Positions 19,877 through 32,100 of a stretch of 64,000 nucleotides of DNA are shown here, one piece after another. Where the stretch lies: assembly GCA_024752435.1 (NCBI GenBank), contig CP103027.1, forward strand, positions 1,240,001 to 1,304,000, given 5' to 3'. Every line of letters begins with the position of its first letter. Position 1 is the first letter of the stretch. The notes beneath the pieces were generated by a model. The model did no database searches. It was given only the letters and a program-made list of their open reading frames with translations, and had not been told where the DNA came from. Both the position numbers and the translations under genes were made by a program. This DNA comes from Allantophomopsis cytisporea (taxonomy: Eukaryota; Ascomycota; Leotiomycetes; Phacidiales; Phacidiaceae).

Positions 19877-22656
19877 GAGCAATGAACTTGATTTATACAA
19901 TAAGGAGAATGAGATAGTTTAAGGAGAGAGACTGAGAGAATGACTTAGAACTTCAAGTGATTGTTAAATGCTGATACTTGTTTGGCGGCTGCGGAATAGC
20001 TCCACTGGCATTGAATGGCCATTCCACGCTGACAATCTTTACATCAGCCGTGCACGGACCTTATTAAGCATGGCCGAGGGAAATCCTCAATCGATTGTAA
20101 GCCATGTCAGCTCGCTAAGAAGCCACTATTCTGTATTGGGTGGGTTCAACACCAAGAAATCTTCGCATCAACATTCATGTTTTGAACCACGTATAATGAT
20201 TATTCATAAATTTGCAACACTTTCCTTTAATGTGTTGGTGCTTACACATAAATTTCTCATAATCCTGGTTTGACTCACTTAGTAACAGTTACAAGTGTTA
20301 ATTTTTACACTTTATATTCCTCATTACTGAGCCGGCTACTACATATACACCGATACATATATAGGTGTAGTCCGCTCTTTATATACTTAACGTTCTTATA
20401 ATATTGATGTTCTGCGGAATAGAATAAAGATAGCCGGTTCTGTAGTAAATCGAGATATTGTATATATCCTGTAAAATAGAATGAAAATGGTTTTTACTCT
20501 CAACAATAAAGCAAAGTAGCCTTCAATAATTGTTTAGTAGCTCTTAGTTAACACAGTTCTCAAAAAAGACAATTATGAATTGAATATTAACAAAGAAATA
20601 AACGAATGAAATTGTATAGCTTCAGATTTCCCAAAGACTTAAGAGGTCCTACATAACGTCTATAGATATACGTAGTATGTACATAGTAGTGTAAACTGAT
20701 AGATATCCAGCCTATCTTTAACTTAGCTACCTGAGGACTCTCCTTATACTTCAAAAAGCGACATCTTCATACTTCCTATAGATAAAAAATTCAGAATATT
20801 TGGTCCATCGGTTAATAGATCCTACCTTATCACCTTTTTTTGGCCTCTGGAAGAATAACGAAAAGGATAAGTAAGGAAAGGAACAAGTGGTTCAAATATT
20901 CAACATTCAAAGTTTAAAAACCACATTTTGAATACTAAAAAGGGCAAATATTTATAAATCTGCGAGCCATCTGCAAATTCTAAACACCATGATTATGAGG
21001 CACAAAATTGCCAACATATTCATCGTACCTTACCTTAGGTAGGTACCTAGGTACGTAGCTAGGGTATGTAAGTAACGAGTAAGAGGTAGGTAAAGGTAAT
21101 GTAGGGGACCGTGCCAAATATATGAAGATACGGCACCTTACCACTTCCAAAATAAGGTACAAAATACACCAACCTTAAACAGGAGAGACCACGTGAGTAA
21201 ATGCGACTACAACTGTCCAAGTTGCTGTTTGTCAAGCAGTAGAACATCTCAATTGTAAGGAATAAAGTATAAGTAGGTTACATTCCGGGTCTTGGAGTCC
21301 ATGTCATTGATACATGAAGGGTACAAAGAAGCTGAATTTTCGTGTTGTGCAGCACCTCGCATAGTTCTGCCACAACTTTCCACAATCCTTGTCACATACA
21401 TATGTAGTCGTCTAAAACAGCAGCCACAACACCACAAGGACTCGATCTCTCCAAAAGAAAAGAGAAAAAACTTTGAAGCTTCGTAGTCATCAATATGAAG
21501 TGAAAGGAGTTCGACAAGGGCCACGATTCCAAGGAAAGATCCGCGCGATACACCCGTATTGGCGTCCACCCAATGTTTCTTTCTTTCCATGGCTGTTAGG
21601 CATGCAAATTCACGATAGCCAGCCCAAAAAGTTGTTGTAACCTTGTGTACAAGAAGTCTTACTAGACAAGGGCCAAAGAAGAGCATACAGCTTCTGAGAC
21701 TCAGAAGACATCGGGGAACAACGGGCACCTGCATGAAGTGGAAAGACCTAGATTCCCTGCAATCAAGAGCGCATCGTGGCCGCAGGAAGGAACGTCTTCT
21801 ACACCTACAAGTCCACTGCTGCCGACCAAGAAACCATCCAGGACTTGGGCAATCCTTAATCAATCCTCACTCATTCCCCAAAAGGTAGCCTTTGTCTCAA
21901 CAAGATTCGTCTTCCTACAAACATCTGGTGTCAGGTGATCCTACTTTCATCATCACCGTCGCTCTTGTCGTCGCAGTGCTGGATGTGAGGGCACTCTACC
22001 TAGTCCTGCCCATTACAATCACAATCTTCAAACTGGAGGATACCACATCGCAGCACAAAAAGTTTGCCTCACATCTCCGCTTCACTTTATACGTGAGTTG
22101 ATGTAAACCTCCAGCTCGATTGCTTCGTGGCCACTTCATAAGCAACACATATCTTCTTCCACTCGTCCTCTTTTTTCCAACACAGATTCTTGTCTTCTTC
22201 ATATCCCAATCAGCGTACACGTCAAGACATCTGACAACCGTAAGCACAAGTTATATTTTCATCAGGACTGTTCACCTCGTGTGATCACCAACCTTTTCTT
22301 ATACCCGTTCATCAACCCCGGAATTCTTGCTAATTAAAGGTGACTAGAAGTGTACCAGACATTATCGAAGCCAAATCCCCAACTACGAAAGCATCTTCAA
22401 TCACATTACGCGTGGAGCTCCCATGTTCAGCATTGATTCTGCGTAGAGTCAAAGTTGCGGTAGAGACCTGTGCTTGTTCCTACCATTTTGCCGCACGTCA
22501 CTACACGGTACCTCGTATTTAGTCTCAAACCTCCATCTCACATCTTCAACCTTCACCCACATTCATATTCCTCCAACAGCGAAAGCCACGTCAAAACTAC
22601 ATATAATCCACAACTGGATTACCGAGGATATATGACACAGCACAAACCACACTAAA
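19877..22656. other. Long TA-rich gene-free region
   Basis: About 2.8 kb without a supported gene. Bases 20280-20960 are very AT rich with frequent TATA, TTAA and TAG strings on both strands and no frame of any length, as in decayed or RIP-mutated repeats. The 204-codon minus frame at 21249-21863 begins with TTG, is Cys/Arg-rich junk and is not accepted. The right 300 bases (C/A rich, many CATC/CACA) are the promoter and leader of the RdRP gene. Confidence 0.45.
21028..21096. repeat. Degenerate (TAGG)n / GTAC-rich low-complexity tract
   Basis: The run CCTTAGGTAGGTACCTAGG continues with TACGTAGCTAGGG and later GAGGTAGGTAAAGGTA. It is a quasi-palindromic TAGG/CCTA-type low-complexity segment in non-coding DNA, with no motif linked to a known element. 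Confidence 0.7.
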
Positions 22657-25600
22657 ATGCCTTCATATAAATCAATTCCTGCCCTCAACAAAGAACATCA
22701 GCCACGCAAGAAGAAGGCTGCAATTGTAGCCATACCTTCGAACCAAGGCATCGTTGCAAAAGCTAGTGGAGGTTCCTCTTTGAGAAATGGCGAGCCTCAA
22801 CAGCCTCGAGCAGCAATCTTGATATCGCAGCAAGAATGGCGAGATTGGCCATTGATAGCATTCGAGATTCGAAACCTTCCTCGAGATGTTACCACCTTCC
22901 AGATCTATACTGCTTTTCAGCGATATGGTTCCATCTCCAAAATCGATATCTTTGAAGATCCATATGGCAACAAGAAAAGCAATGGCAAGATAGAGTTTGC
23001 TCCTCCACCTCGACTTGATTTCTGGTCAAATGGCCAACACCGAGTCGAATTTCCCGACCATAGAGGACACCAGCAAGTCACAATCATTCCAAGCCGAAAA
23101 AATGGCAGAGTTGAGATTCAAAGTCCAATTCGAAAATCTATCTACTATCCAGCGGTGATGAAATTGTACCCGAAAACACTGGACTTCGGATTCATGTCAG
23201 ATCCAGTGACAATGATGGACATGTACAGGGTTTCCGCTGTCAACGATAGGGAAAAATTCACCTTCCAGGTGGATTTGCGTTATAAGAGACTCAATATTCA
23301 TTTCCAATGTGAGTTAGACTGTTCTACAAACACACTCTGTCAGTTGTGACCAACTAACAATAGAACAGGCAAGAGAAAGAACGTGAACGATTACTTCTTC
23401 AGAGTCCCATTTGGACAGCTTGAGAGAATTCACGAGGGTGACCTTGACAGCGAACATTTCGCGCTTGTCATTTCATTGAAGAGTCCACCACAATTCTTCC
23501 GAAGACTGGAGGATATCAAGGCGAGCCATTCCGAAAAAGCTATTAGCTGGACCGAGATGGACTCATGGTATAGACAAACAGATATTGTCTCTAACACCGA
23601 TGGTCTGAAGAGGGCTTCTGTTTCTCTTCAGAAACCCACTCCCATCATTGACATTGGTAGGTGGTATCGCCATATTTTCTCTTGCAACTACTGACAAATT
23701 AAAGGCCGCTGGAAAACATATCGTTTTACATTTGAGAAAGATCGCACACCTGACCATATTCACCGCAAAATCAGAGACGCGCTTCAGGATCACAATATTC
23801 CAGTCGTTCCATTTCCTCTGCTCAAATTTAGCTCCGCAAGAGAAGCCACTATGTGGCCACTGTTGGACTTTCAATCTTCATCTACAAACGATAAACATGG
23901 ACTGGGTCAATTGCAGGAAACTGTTAATCTGCCTTTCGCTGTCCGCTATCAACTGGAAGTGTGCATCTCTCAAGGCGTTCTTAACGAGCACAATATTGGG
24001 CCGCAATTTATACACACTCTTGCTCGTCTGGCAAATGAGAATGAGAAAAAGGCACAGCATATCTTAGAGTATTTTGCAAACGAAGATAAGCGGGTCTACA
24101 ATCCGATGTCCATTTTCACAGATGATGAAGCCCAGGCATACTCACCAACAAACAAGATTCCTCATTACTGTGCATACGTTCGGAAGGCCACGATTACGCC
24201 AAGCTCTGTTATATATAGTTCCCCAACAGTTGAGACTTCCAACAGGGTCATACGCAAATTCGAGAGACATGGCGATAGATTCTTGCGTGTGCAGTTTACT
24301 GATGAGGCTTTTGAGGTAAGTTTTCTCACGTATCACGTCATTAAATGGATACTGAGTTGATAAGGGCCGTATAAACTCTTCTGCAAACCAAAATACTAAT
24401 GATGCGGTGTTTACACGAGTCTTCCGCACATTGGCAAATGGGATCACAATTGGATCTCGTCACTATGTTTTCTTGGCTTTCGGTAATTCACAATTCAGAG
24501 AGAATGGTGCTTACTTCTTCTGTAACGCCCCGGACTTATCGGCTGCGGATATCAGACAATGGATGGGTAACTTTGCTCATATCAATGTGGTTGCAAAATA
24601 CGCAGCTCGACTAGGACAGTGTTTCTCGACCACCCGAGACATTAACAGCACCCGAACGGGAATGCGCATTGTCAAAATCCCTGATATCAAGCGAAACGGA
24701 TGGTGCTTCACAGATGGGGTTGGCAAAATCAGCCCGTTCTTAGCTGAAATGATTAGAATCGAATTTGGTCTGCCTCAGCCAGCACCTTCAGCGTTTCAAT
24801 TTCGCATGGGTGGCTGCAAGGGAATCTTAGCCGTTGATCCGATTATTAAACAGCAAGAAATCCATATTCGACAGAGCCAAGAGAAATTCAAGGTCGCATA
24901 CCATGGTTTGGAGGTCATTCGTTGTTCAAGGTTTTCGATTGCTACTCTGAACCGACAAACCATCACAATTCTCTCTTCTTTAGGTGTCGAGGACGAAGTC
25001 TTTACGAGGATGCTTATGGATCAACTCTCGAACTATCAAAACTCGATGACTGATAGGATGATGGCCTTGAATCTCCTTCAGAGATACATTGACGACAACC
25101 ATACCACTGTTACTATCGCAGGCATGATTTTGAATGGTTTTATGGATCGTGCAGAGCCTTTCATGATGTCTCTTCTCCATCTTTGGAGAGCATGGTCAAT
25201 TAAGCTGTTGAAAGAGAAAGCAAGAATCATTGTGGAGGAAGGTACATTCCTTCTCGGTTGTGTCGATGAGACTCGTACACTTCGTGGCCATGTAAACCTC
25301 TCGCAGGTTGGCTCTAACAATGTTGATCAATTACCTCAGGTTTTCGTCCAAGTTCCTGAAAGAAATTCGGAAAATAAAGGAAAATATGTTGTTATCCAAG
25401 GAATCTGCCTTGTCGGTCGCAACCCTTCTCTGCATCCAGGAGATCTGCGAGTAGTTCAAGCAATCGATGTTCCGGCTTTACATCATCTTCGAGATGTCGT
25501 CGTGTTTCCATCCAAGGGCGATCGTGATGTCCCTAGTATGTGCTCTGGTGGTGATCTTGACGGTGATGATTTCTTTGTCATCTGGGACAAAGAGTTGATG

Positions 25601-27220
25601 CCCAAGGAGTGGAACCACAAGCCCATGAATTTCGATCCACCGACACCAAGAACGCTCAATCGCCCGGTGGTGATATCTGATCTCATGAAGTTCTTCGTTC
25701 GCTTTATGAAGAACGACACCCTACCAACAATTGCGCATGCTCATCTTGCCCAGTGTGACATCCAAGACAGAGGCCCCAAAGACCCGATAGCTCTTGAACT
25801 AGCAGGTCTTCACTCCAAGGCAGTTGATTATGTCAAGACTGGTGAGCCAGCCGAGATGCCGAAGGCACTAAAGCCTCGAAATTGGCCTCACTTCATGGAA
25901 AAGCGTGGCAAGAAATCCTATGATTCTAAGAAGGTCCTTGGGCAGCTCTATGATCTGGTTGAGAGAGTCGACTTCAATCCACAGTATGACAAGAATTTTG
26001 ACCGCCGTATTCTATCTGCCTACGAACTTGACAATTCGCTCTTAAAGGCGGCTCGTCAGGTAAAGAGCGAGTATGATGTTGCCATGAAGAGAGTTATGGC
26101 TCAACATGAAATCGCAACCGAATTCGAGGTATGGACATCGTTCATTCTGTCAAGAGCCCGTCTCAGCTCTGATTACAAGATGCAAGAAGAAATGGGCAGA
26201 GTCTCTGACAGTTTGAAAGATCGGTTTCGTACTATGTGTATTACTCGAGCTGGGGGCAAGGATTTCAAAACTCTTGGCCCATTTGTTGCCGCAATGTATC
26301 GGGTTACGTTCGAAGAGATGCTTTTTGCGCTTCAAGAGTGTAAAGAAACCAAGACAGTCGGTGGACGTGAAGTTCCTAAGCGTAAGAAGGAGGCCAAGTA
26401 CATGCCTCTGATGAGCTTTCCATGGTTGTTCCCGGAATTTCTTGGTAGAATCGCAGCTGGTACCGATGCGCAACTGGAGCTGGAGGACATAGAAAGGGCA
26501 ATCATTAAGCCCACAAGGCCAAAACGCGCCAAGCGAGACATACTCGGTGATGGCGATGAGGATGACTTCATCGAGACTGAAGAGGGTATCACTCACCGCG
26601 GTGAGATTCTGGACCTTTTTGGGCCAGACGATGAAGATGAGATCACTGAACTGGATGACTTCAGCAAGAACCAACCTCTCACCGAAGAAAACCTGATCAA
26701 TGCCAATGTTGGTATGAATGACACCCAAGGTATCGAAGACGCCATCACAGATCTCGATCTTGGTCTCGATGCTATGCTCGCGACCAACCCACATCTTACC
26801 TTGGACATGAGCAAGTCCCCTATAGAGGAAGATTTCGCTCAAACACGCCAACCAACGGCAATTGAACAGCTCATATCTGAGGATTCGCTCCAAACCTCCG
26901 CGGATGAAGTCTCGGCTACCGAGTACCACTCCATGCACACCACACCAATCGAAACCGGCACCCCCGCGTCTGAGACGTGGGGTAGCGCCACTGGTGACCA
27001 CGTCACTTCTGAGGTGGGCGCCGAAGATGCCTATGAAAGACTCATGAAGTTGAAGACCCAGCGCCATATGGAGCTGCCAGAACCATTCGCGCATGGCTCT
27101 TCTCAGCCTCGTACCAACGAACATGAAGAGCAAATGATCTTCGATGATGAGACGGATGAGGAAGATGAAGAGGATCCTTATGAAAACTTGATGAAGATCA
27201 CAAACCGTCGTCCAGATTAG
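22657..27220 (+). CDS. RNA-dependent RNA polymerase (RNA silencing)
   Basis: Four exons: 22657-23308, 23369-23656, 23705-24315 and 24365-27220 (introns 60, 48 and 49 nt), giving 1468 residues. An RRM-like fold (LIAFEIRNLPRD...FQRYGSISKIDIF) spans about 66-125. The cell-encoded RdRP domain covers roughly 400-1130, with FTDGVGKIS, FRMGGCKGILAVDP, and the catalytic loop CSGGDLDGDD at residues 910-919 (Asp914, 916 and 918 bind metal). The C-terminus from about 1240 is acidic and disordered. Such enzymes make double-stranded RNA for Dicer in quelling, meiotic silencing or heterochromatin. The N-terminal RRM suggests the SAD-1/Rdp1 group rather than QDE-1; that is inference. No frame disruption is seen, so the gene is probably functional. 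Confidence 0.95.
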
Positions 27221-27698
27221 CTGGTCGCTGGCTTCTTAGAGGGAGTATCTCCTTAAGCTTTTTATCAGCTTGGGGTCAACAAAAACTTCAATAATTGCTT
27301 GTTTTTGGGTGCATTTCCTATTTTCTTATTCTGGCATTACATTGTTGTAGCGCATGGATTTCATGAGTTGGAGGTGCATGGTAGGATGGAATCAAGTCGT
27401 TAGGTGCATCTCTTGCTCACGGGTCTCGCGGATCACTTACTTGCTTGACTTTCTTGCTTGCTTACTTACATACCTGTACTTTAGCATCTGATGCGGTGAA
27501 AATAGCATTGAAACTTGTGCAATATTTGAAGTGGAAATGTGAACGCAAATATAACAGTGAGTATCGTTCAAGTTAAGACCTCGCGCATGCGTATTTGGAA
27601 AGTATGGAACTATTCGAATTCCTTGATGCCTACCTGCAGATGGATATAGATATACCTTACACCAAAACGCCCCTCATACAGCCTCGCCTCGCCTCACC
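27221..27698. other. Convergent spacer between RdRP and APC8
   Basis: 478 bases holding two 3' ends. TTTTTATCAG, CTTGCTTGACTTTCTTGCTTGC and ATATAACAG strings are seen but there is no gene. Confidence 0.5.
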
Positions 27699-29733
27699 TT
27701 ACCCCTCAACCCGCGCTCTAATCTCTCTGATCAACGCCTTGGCCTCCTCAACCTCTACCCCATCCTGACACAGTTCCGTAGCCAGTACAAGTGCGCGCTC
27801 AAAGCTTTCATTCCGCATACTCCACTTAGCGAGCCACATACGAGCCTTACTAGTAGCAGGCGTAATACCACAACCAGACCCCTCCTCCTCACCCTCCTCC
27901 TGCGCAACAGCCAACTCCATAAACTCTCTCGCCTCAGCCTCGACCTCAAGTCGCTCATACATGCCAGCGATCTGCACCAGGATCTCAGGGTCCATACCGC
28001 CCGCCCGCTTGCCCTTGCCAGCACCCCACCCGTTCTCACCGTTGTCGGTTGCGTATGAATCGGCTAGGAGTGCGCGTTTCAAGGCTTTGATGCCTTCGAT
28101 GTCTCGCCCCATCTTCTGTAGGCAGGAACCTACCGCGAGCCACATTTTGCCTTCCCAGCTGCGGAGACCGGCGGCCCGCTTGTAGTACCATAATGCGTAA
28201 CTGTGCATTTCGAGCATCTCGTAGGTCTGTCCGAGACCGTACCAGGCGCGGTAATCGCGGCGATTCACGTCCACTGCTCGGCGGTAGCTCTCGATTGCTG
28301 CGTGTGTGTTTTTCATTTCTACGTATTCGTGGCCCATTAGTGTCCATGCTGATAAACAGTTTCGGTCGAGTGTCAAGGCGCGTCGGAAATACTGGACTGC
28401 TTTCTCGTGCTGAGAGAGGAGCGAATAATAGTTTCCTGTTATAACACAAGTTTCGGGCCGGAAACGATCTATAGATGTCGTGAGATGTGCGAGAAATGAG
28501 AGTTGAGGCCGTGATGACATGACATATAGAATATTACTGTAATGATCTAAGGAGTCGATTCGATATGGATGAGCTGATACCAGTTCGGAGAATTGTGATG
28601 AGGCGAGAGAGAAATCTTTTTTATGGTAGGTGAGGAGAGCTCTGCAGGTGAGGAGGAACGGCGATGTTGGGAAAACTCCAAGAAGCTCGCCGATGGAATC
28701 CGACAGGGAAGCACTGGATTGATAGAGTTCCAGAGATGTATGGATATGAAAGAGATAAGTTGTGATATTTTGTGGGAGCATATGCATGATTTTCTGGAGC
28801 TATGGAGAGATAAGTGGATGTTATTAAATGGGTACCGTGTAAAGCTTACATCTTCAATGCGGTTCATGAGTGCAGTTATCTCAAGCCAGCAAGACCAATT
28901 CATGGCGTATAGCTGTACGCTTCTAATTAAGTATCGTAAAGCTTCATCTTCGTTCTTATCCTTGGCTAGAACCATGCCATAGCTGCTGATATCAGTAGAT
29001 GAACGCTAGCTTAGGAACTTATACTCACAGATATTCCAGCCAGCCCTGGCTACCTTCCACTTCCCCAGTATCACTTGTTCTCTCTCTAAACCAATCTTCC
29101 AATATCCGCATGATTGGTACTAATTGCTTATTGATAGTATTTCCACCATCATGGGGACCCATAACCATCTCACTATCCTCATCCTTTCTCTTCTCTCCTG
29201 ACATATACTTGGCATATAGAGCCAAAAACAAGCTCTTCTGACTCAATCTTGGTAATGCAATGCCACTGCTGATAGCAGCCTTCGCTCTTGTTTTCTTGCC
29301 TTTCGATTCTTGACTATTACTCGGCGTCGTACTTGATAACACCCCCGAAAGTACAGTTTCAGGTAAGAACACCGCAGCGCAACGATCGAATTCTCGACAA
29401 TCGAAAAAGGATTTTGCGAGAAGATACTGGTTGATTTCCTTGGCCTCAAGCAGAGCTTCTTGAGGATCCACATTGCCGGTAACCGCGATTGGTGGGGCTC
29501 CGACTCTTGGTGCTTCAGACATCTGTGAGTCTTCTGGCTCTATGGGTTCCGTTTCCACCGGCATGGACGTAAGCAGCTCTGCAGCCCTGGGAAGAGGTCA
29601 GCTAGTGGAGAGTCGTTGTCATTGGGGCAAGTGACCATTTTGCAGATTGGTAGAGACATCGCTCTGAACATTTCACTACTGCTTCTTGTAATGCATCATG
29701 AAGCTGGCTACGCTTGCGCTCATCCAAAATCAT
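27699..29733 (-). CDS. CDC23: Anaphase-promoting complex subunit 8 (Cdc23), TPR protein
   Basis: Four exons: 29733-29636, 29586-29029, 28982-28850 and 28799-27699, for 629 residues. The N-terminus (ILDERKRSQLHDALQEAVVKCSERCLYQSAKWAAELL) and later LAKSFFDCREFDRCAAVF, followed by the central TPR array (GNYYSLLSQHEKAVQYFRRA, WTLMGHEYVEMKN, AWYGLGQTYEMLEM, ALWYYKRAAGLR), are characteristic of Cdc23/APC8. This scaffold of the APC/C ubiquitin ligase drives the metaphase-anaphase transition in the nucleus. At the exon 3 border two AGs three bases apart (NAGNAG) are both usable: exon 3 could start at 28985 and add a serine. The gene diverges from the FPP synthase gene across 777 bases. Confidence 0.95.
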
Positions 29734-30510
29734 TTTTGTAGAAGATCGCTGGCGTTGCTATGCAATGACGACCAATGTTTGTTTGATTGGCCTTGCTTGA
29801 CGAGGCTGAGAGCTGCAGTAGAGATATCTCCAGTGCTTGTCAGGGTCTGTGTTTTGCCTGAATGACCCTAAAATTACGTGAAATGAACTCTTTGGCTGTA
29901 ACGTGTTCGATGGGGTTTCTATTTTTCATGAATATCGTGATGCTCGTGATATAGGTACAAGATTAATTGGTGTTTTTGTTGTTCTACATGCCCAGGAAGT
30001 CGCGATTCCACGCAGAATAATTCTGCCGCCTAGCTTAACAAGGCTAAACCATAAAAGCTCACCGCTGTCACCGCCCTCAATGGCAACGAAATGCCATTGA
30101 CCCAAAATTGTTTGCCTTAAAAGATATAAACAAAGCACTACTTAAAACAAAGTACATAGAAGACCGCCAACGGATCTTCGATGTCCCTTTTCACGTCGGG
30201 ATTCGTATGTAAAGGCACGGCGTCTACAGCAGCCCCTTTGGTCCGAACTTAGCCAATTGTAATAAAGTAAATACAGGCAGTGTCAAGAAGAACAAGTTCA
30301 AGTGCGCTGTGTTGGCCTGGTTCTGGCCATGTGGATATTGTTGATGCAGTGTGTGCACAACTATTGCCAAGTTGGGACAGGACCCTGGAAAGCTCGCGTT
30401 AAAGATAAGTAAGGTAAGGAAGTCCACTCTATAATAATCTCAACGGCAGCCAACACCACCTTCTCTATCTTCAGTCTCTACCAGAATTGCCCTCATTCAA
30501 TACTTTCATC
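29734..30510. other. Divergent promoter region APC8 / FPP synthase
   Basis: 777 bases between two start codons. No supported ORF. The sequence CTCTATAATAATCTC at about 30426 lies some 80 bases before the FPP synthase start and may be its TATA-like element. GTACAAGATTAATTGG and GCCAACGG strings are present but not assigned. Confidence 0.45.
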
Positions 30511-31606
30511 ATGGCCAAAACCACTACCCTTCAAGAATTTGAGTCCATCTTCCCTCAATTGGTGGAGGACCTCCTCGCACACGCAAAGCAATATGGATCC
30601 CCTCAACAAGCATTGGACTGGTACAAAGCCGTGAGTTACCCCTCAATTGATGCCAAACTTCAATTGACTAACGACTCAAAAGTCCTTGAACGCAAACACC
30701 ATTGGAGGAAAATGCAACCGCGGCATGTCCGTCCCGGATTCCGTCTCGCTCCTCCTCGAAGCCCCCCTTACCAAAGAGCAATACTTCCAATCCGCAACAT
30801 TGGGCTGGATGACCGAGCTTCTTCAGGCCTTCTTCCTCGTCTCCGATGATATCATGGACAGCAGCATCACGCGCCGCGGAGCGCCATGCTGGTACCGCCA
30901 AGAGGGCGTGGGCATGATCGCCATCAACGACGCCTTCATGCTGGAGTCAGCAATCTTCATCCTGCTCAAGAAATACTTCCGCTCGCACCCAAGCTACGTA
31001 GAGCTGATTGAGCTGTTCCACGAAGTGACCTTCCAGACGGAGCTCGGACAGACATGCGATCTCCTGACGGCGCCGGAGGACAAGGTGGACCTGGACAACT
31101 TCTCGATGAGCAAGTACCAGTTCATTGTGATCTACAAGACGGCGTACTACTCGTTCTACCTCCCGGTCGCACTGGCGCTGCACGAGCTCAACCTTGCGAC
31201 GCCAAAGAACCTCAAGATCGCAGAGGACATCCTCATCCCGCTCGGCGAGTACTTCCAGATCCAGGACGACTATCTCGACAACTTCGGCAAGCCAGAGCAC
31301 ATTGGCAAGATCGGCACCGACATCATGGACAACAAGTGCTCGTGGCTCGTCAACCAGGCGCTCAGCATTGCCACGCCTGAGCAGCGCAAGATCCTCGAGG
31401 ATAACTACGGCAAGAAGAACAAGGAGAATGAGGCTGTTGTCAAGAAGTTGTATGATGAGCTCAAGCTCGAGCAGCTTTACAAGGACTACGAGGAGAAGAG
31501 AGTTGGCGAGATCAGAAAGTTGATTGAAAATGTTGATGAGAGTGAGGGTCTCAAGAAGACTGTCTTCGAGTCCTTCTTGGGCAAGATCTACAAGAGAAGC
31601 AAGTAA
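30511..31606 (+). CDS. ERG20: Farnesyl diphosphate synthase
   Basis: Exons 30511-30630 and 30683-31606 (52 nt intron, GTGAGT...AAAAG) encode 347 residues, the normal length. The first Asp-rich motif DDIMD is at 95-99, followed by SxTRRGxPCW; the second, DDYLD, is at 235-239, with [12 protein letters not shown] after it. Two Phe residues (90-91) at positions -5 and -4 before the first motif are the chain-length gate of eukaryotic FPP synthases, so C15 rather than C20 is expected. The enzyme condenses IPP with DMAPP then GPP, in the cytosol, feeding ergosterol, dolichol, haem A, ubiquinone and prenylation. Codon bias in exon 2 is strong (C/G-ending), typical of a well-expressed housekeeping gene. 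The start is set by the first Met with a conserved-looking N-terminus. Confidence 0.97.
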
Positions 31607-32100
31607 GCGGGGAGGGAAAAAATGCACGATCGTCAAGTTAAGTTTTAAATGAAAGATTCATAATGTCCGTAATAGAGAGCAGAAGAAGCATAGCGAAAAT
31701 GGTTATTTCTTTCTTCGTGTAAAAACACAATACATTACTCCCAAAAACAATCTCAGAGTTCTCACATTCATCCTATCGAGAGAAAATTCATACTGCGTAA
31801 GGTAGAGTGATTTTTCAATTGTCAGCTGAAGCAGCTGGTAGTAATATATATACAATCTAAAGCATTAAGTTCGTGGCACAGAACGCACGCACGTACGCAT
31901 TCTCCGCATCAAACCCTCTGAATGATCAAACTCCCAGCCCTACCGATCCAAATAACGCCAATGCTAAACCTGAACCAGCAGCCTTAGTCACGAGGTCCCA
32001 CTCGTCCAACCCATAATCCCATCCACCCCATCCCATCCTGTGTGTATATTCCATCCTATGTATTCTACAACCATTTTCCGTCCGCCCACTCCCCACAAAC
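31607..32100. other. Convergent spacer FPP synthase / Zn2Cys6 factor
   Basis: 494 bases with AT-rich 3' sequence (AATGAAAGATTCATAATG, AAAAACACAATAC). The frame at 31926-32210 is a shadow of the factor's 3' end. Confidence 0.5.

Noticed and set aside
20060..20155. Possible tRNA: A-box-like TGGCCGAGG and B-box-like GGTTCAACACC
   Set aside because: The T-arm does not pair beyond two bases and no acceptor stem can be formed, so the box matches are coincidence.
21249..21863. 204-codon minus-strand frame in the TA-rich region
   Set aside because: Starts with TTG, is Cys/Arg-rich without domain or splice support, and overlaps other frames.
26150..27133. 327-codon minus frame opposite the RdRP C-terminus
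   Set aside because: Complete shadow of the RdRP coding strand, caused by codon bias.
30947..31636. 229-codon minus frame opposite FPP synthase
   Set aside because: Shadow frame; Leu/Val-rich text arises from the complement of a strongly biased gene.
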